DNA from: Priestia aryabhattai
Lineage (GTDB): Bacteria; Bacillota; Bacilli; Bacillales; Bacillaceae_H
Assembly: GCF_023715685.1 (NCBI RefSeq)
Contig: NZ_JAMBOQ010000003.1
Coordinates: forward strand, 496,001-560,000
Length of the DNA: 64,000 nt
Direction of reading: 5' to 3'
The notes beneath the pieces are model-generated. The model worked only from the letters and a program-made list of their open reading frames with translations. It was not told the origin of the DNA and searched no databases. A program made the position numbers and the translations under genes. Shown here one piece after another: positions 63,114-64,000 of this stretch (the stretch's first letter is position 1; the number at the start of each line of letters is the position of its first letter).

Positions 63114-64000
63114 TTAACGTGATTCACGAGATGTAAGATAAGCTTCAATTCGATCACAGGCTTCACGCAGAGTTTTCATGGAATACGCATACGATAGGCG
63201 TACATATCCTTCACCGTGAGTAGAAAAGGCGCTGCCAGGTACTAGTGCAACACCCGCTTCTTTTACTAACTCCAGTGCAAAATCAAATGAATTGCTGTGG
63301 AAGTTCTGAATAGAAGGGAAGATATAAAAAGCACCAGTCGGCTTTTCCACATCAAATCCCATTTTTACTAGTCGATCATAAACATAATTCAGTCTTTGTT
63401 CGTATTCTTTTTTCATATCTACCGCATCGTTTTTGCCTGCTGTCAGTGCCTCAAGTGCAGCTGCTTGGGAGACAGAAGAAGCACAGCTCACGTTGTATTG
63501 ATGAACTTTTAAAATATGTTTGGCTAAATAAGAAGGAGCAAATAAAAGGCCGATTCGCCAGCCTGTCATAGAATGAGACTTTGATACTCCATTAATGACA
63601 ATCGTTTTGTCTCTCATAGATGCAATGGAGGCAATTGACTGATGCTTTTTATTAAAAACTAGCTCGCTGTATATTTCATCAGACAATACAAAAATATCTT
63701 TATCACTTAAAAGAGCAGCAATCTCTTCTAATTCTTGCTGAGATAACGTTACGCCTGTGGGATTAGACGGATAAGGTAAGATGACACATCTTGTTTTAGA
63801 CGTCAAATGTTGTTCGATTAAATCGGCTGTTAGTCGAAACCCTGTTTTTGTTGTATCAATATGTATAGGTTTAGCTCCATTTAACCGGATAAGCGGTTCA
63901 TATCCCGGATATACAGGTCCAGGTAAAATAACTTCGGAATCTTCTTCTAAAATGGTGCGAAGAGCAATATCAATTGCTTGACTAGCCCCGATGGTCACGA
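63114..64000 (-). CDS. Class I aminotransferase, PatA-like (partial, N-terminus outside window)
   Basis: The frame is open past the right window edge; 295 C-terminal codons are present of about 385-390. Visible are VTIGASQAIDIAL, YPSNPTG, PLP Lys in VSKSHSMTGWRIGLLFAP, and FSTHGEGYVRLSYA. It resembles PatA (N-acetyl-LL-diaminopimelate aminotransferase) and aspartate/aromatic aminotransferases. The apparent start at 63998 is only an internal GTG codon. Confidence 0.85.
   Translation of the reverse strand, partial: VTIGASQAIDIALRTILEEDSEVILPGPVYPGYEPLIRLNGAKPIHIDTTKTGFRLTADLIEQHLTSKTRCVILPYPSNPTGVTLSQQELEEIAALLSDKDIFVLSDEIYSELVFNKKHQSIASIASMRDKTIVINGVSKSHSMTGWRIGLLFAPSYLAKHILKVHQYNVSCASSVSQAAALEALTAGKNDAVDMKKEYEQRLNYVYDRLVKMGFDVEKPTGAFYIFPSIQNFHSNSFDFALELVKEAGVALVPGSAFSTHGEGYVRLSYAYSMKTLREACDRIEAYLTSRESR

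Overview
The window reads as a chromosomal segment of a low-GC, endospore-forming Bacillaceae. The best guess is Priestia (Bacillus) megaterium or a close relative, inferred from gene content and gene order, not from a database match. Supporting signs are about 38 % GC by eye, strong AGGAGG ribosome sites, TTG/GTG starts, Spo0E, KinB-like kinase, SleB/CwlJ-type hydrolase and GerA-family genes. The order mtn - spo0E - mhqR-like - kinase - queCDEF - ykvS - ykvT follows the B. subtilis ykr/ykv region as I remember it. No rRNA, tRNA, prophage, insertion sequence or CRISPR array was seen.

Layout. 1-7.9 kb: a complete methionine salvage (methylthioribose) pathway, mtnKA on the minus strand and mtnU, mtnE, mtnWXBD around it, with two SAM (S-box) riboswitches. 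7.9-13 kb: a sugar-type ABC importer and a CoA-disulfide-reductase-like flavoprotein that directly follow mtnD. 13-20 kb: Spo0E-like phosphatase, ZIP metal transporter, GalT-like DUF4931 protein, a MarR regulator with a perfect 34-bp operator, an M3 oligopeptidase, a six-TM PAS histidine kinase and a small acidic lipoprotein. 20-26 kb: clpE under CtsR boxes, an NhaC antiporter, an alpha/beta hydrolase and an SDR. 26.3-28.8 kb: a decaying gerA-gerC-gerB germinant-receptor operon. 28.8-31.6 kb: a preQ1 riboswitch and queCDEF. 31.6-41 kb: mostly small conserved genes, ykvS, a patatin, ykvT, yueI, a Gly-Phe repeat protein, an NCS2 purine permease, an interrupted cytochrome-oxidase-like gene and a HAD phosphatase. 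41-46.7 kb: metH and yitJ behind a third SAM riboswitch. 47-51 kb: ykvI and an FMN-riboswitch-controlled riboflavin operon (ribE-ribBA-ribH) that lacks ribD. 52-57.3 kb: glcT and ptsG-ptsH-ptsI with the GlcT antiterminator target. 57.4-59.7 kb: cidA-cidB and a LysR regulator. 59.9-64 kb: an unknown protein, GNAT, SDR, nitroreductase, and the end of an aminotransferase.

How the parts fit. Sulfur and one-carbon metabolism dominates: the mtn genes return methylthioribose to methionine, and yitJ plus metH make methionine from homocysteine, all behind SAM sensors. Four families of sensory RNA (three S-boxes, one preQ1-I, one FMN, one RAT/terminator) control the main biosynthetic and uptake operons. 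The most notable points are the ABC importer attached to the mtn operon (candidate methylthioribose importer), the broken ger operon, two genes interrupted by single in-frame TAG codons, the missing ribD, the unusually long preQ1 expression platform, and a possible catabolite-controlled small RNA near 36.6 kb.
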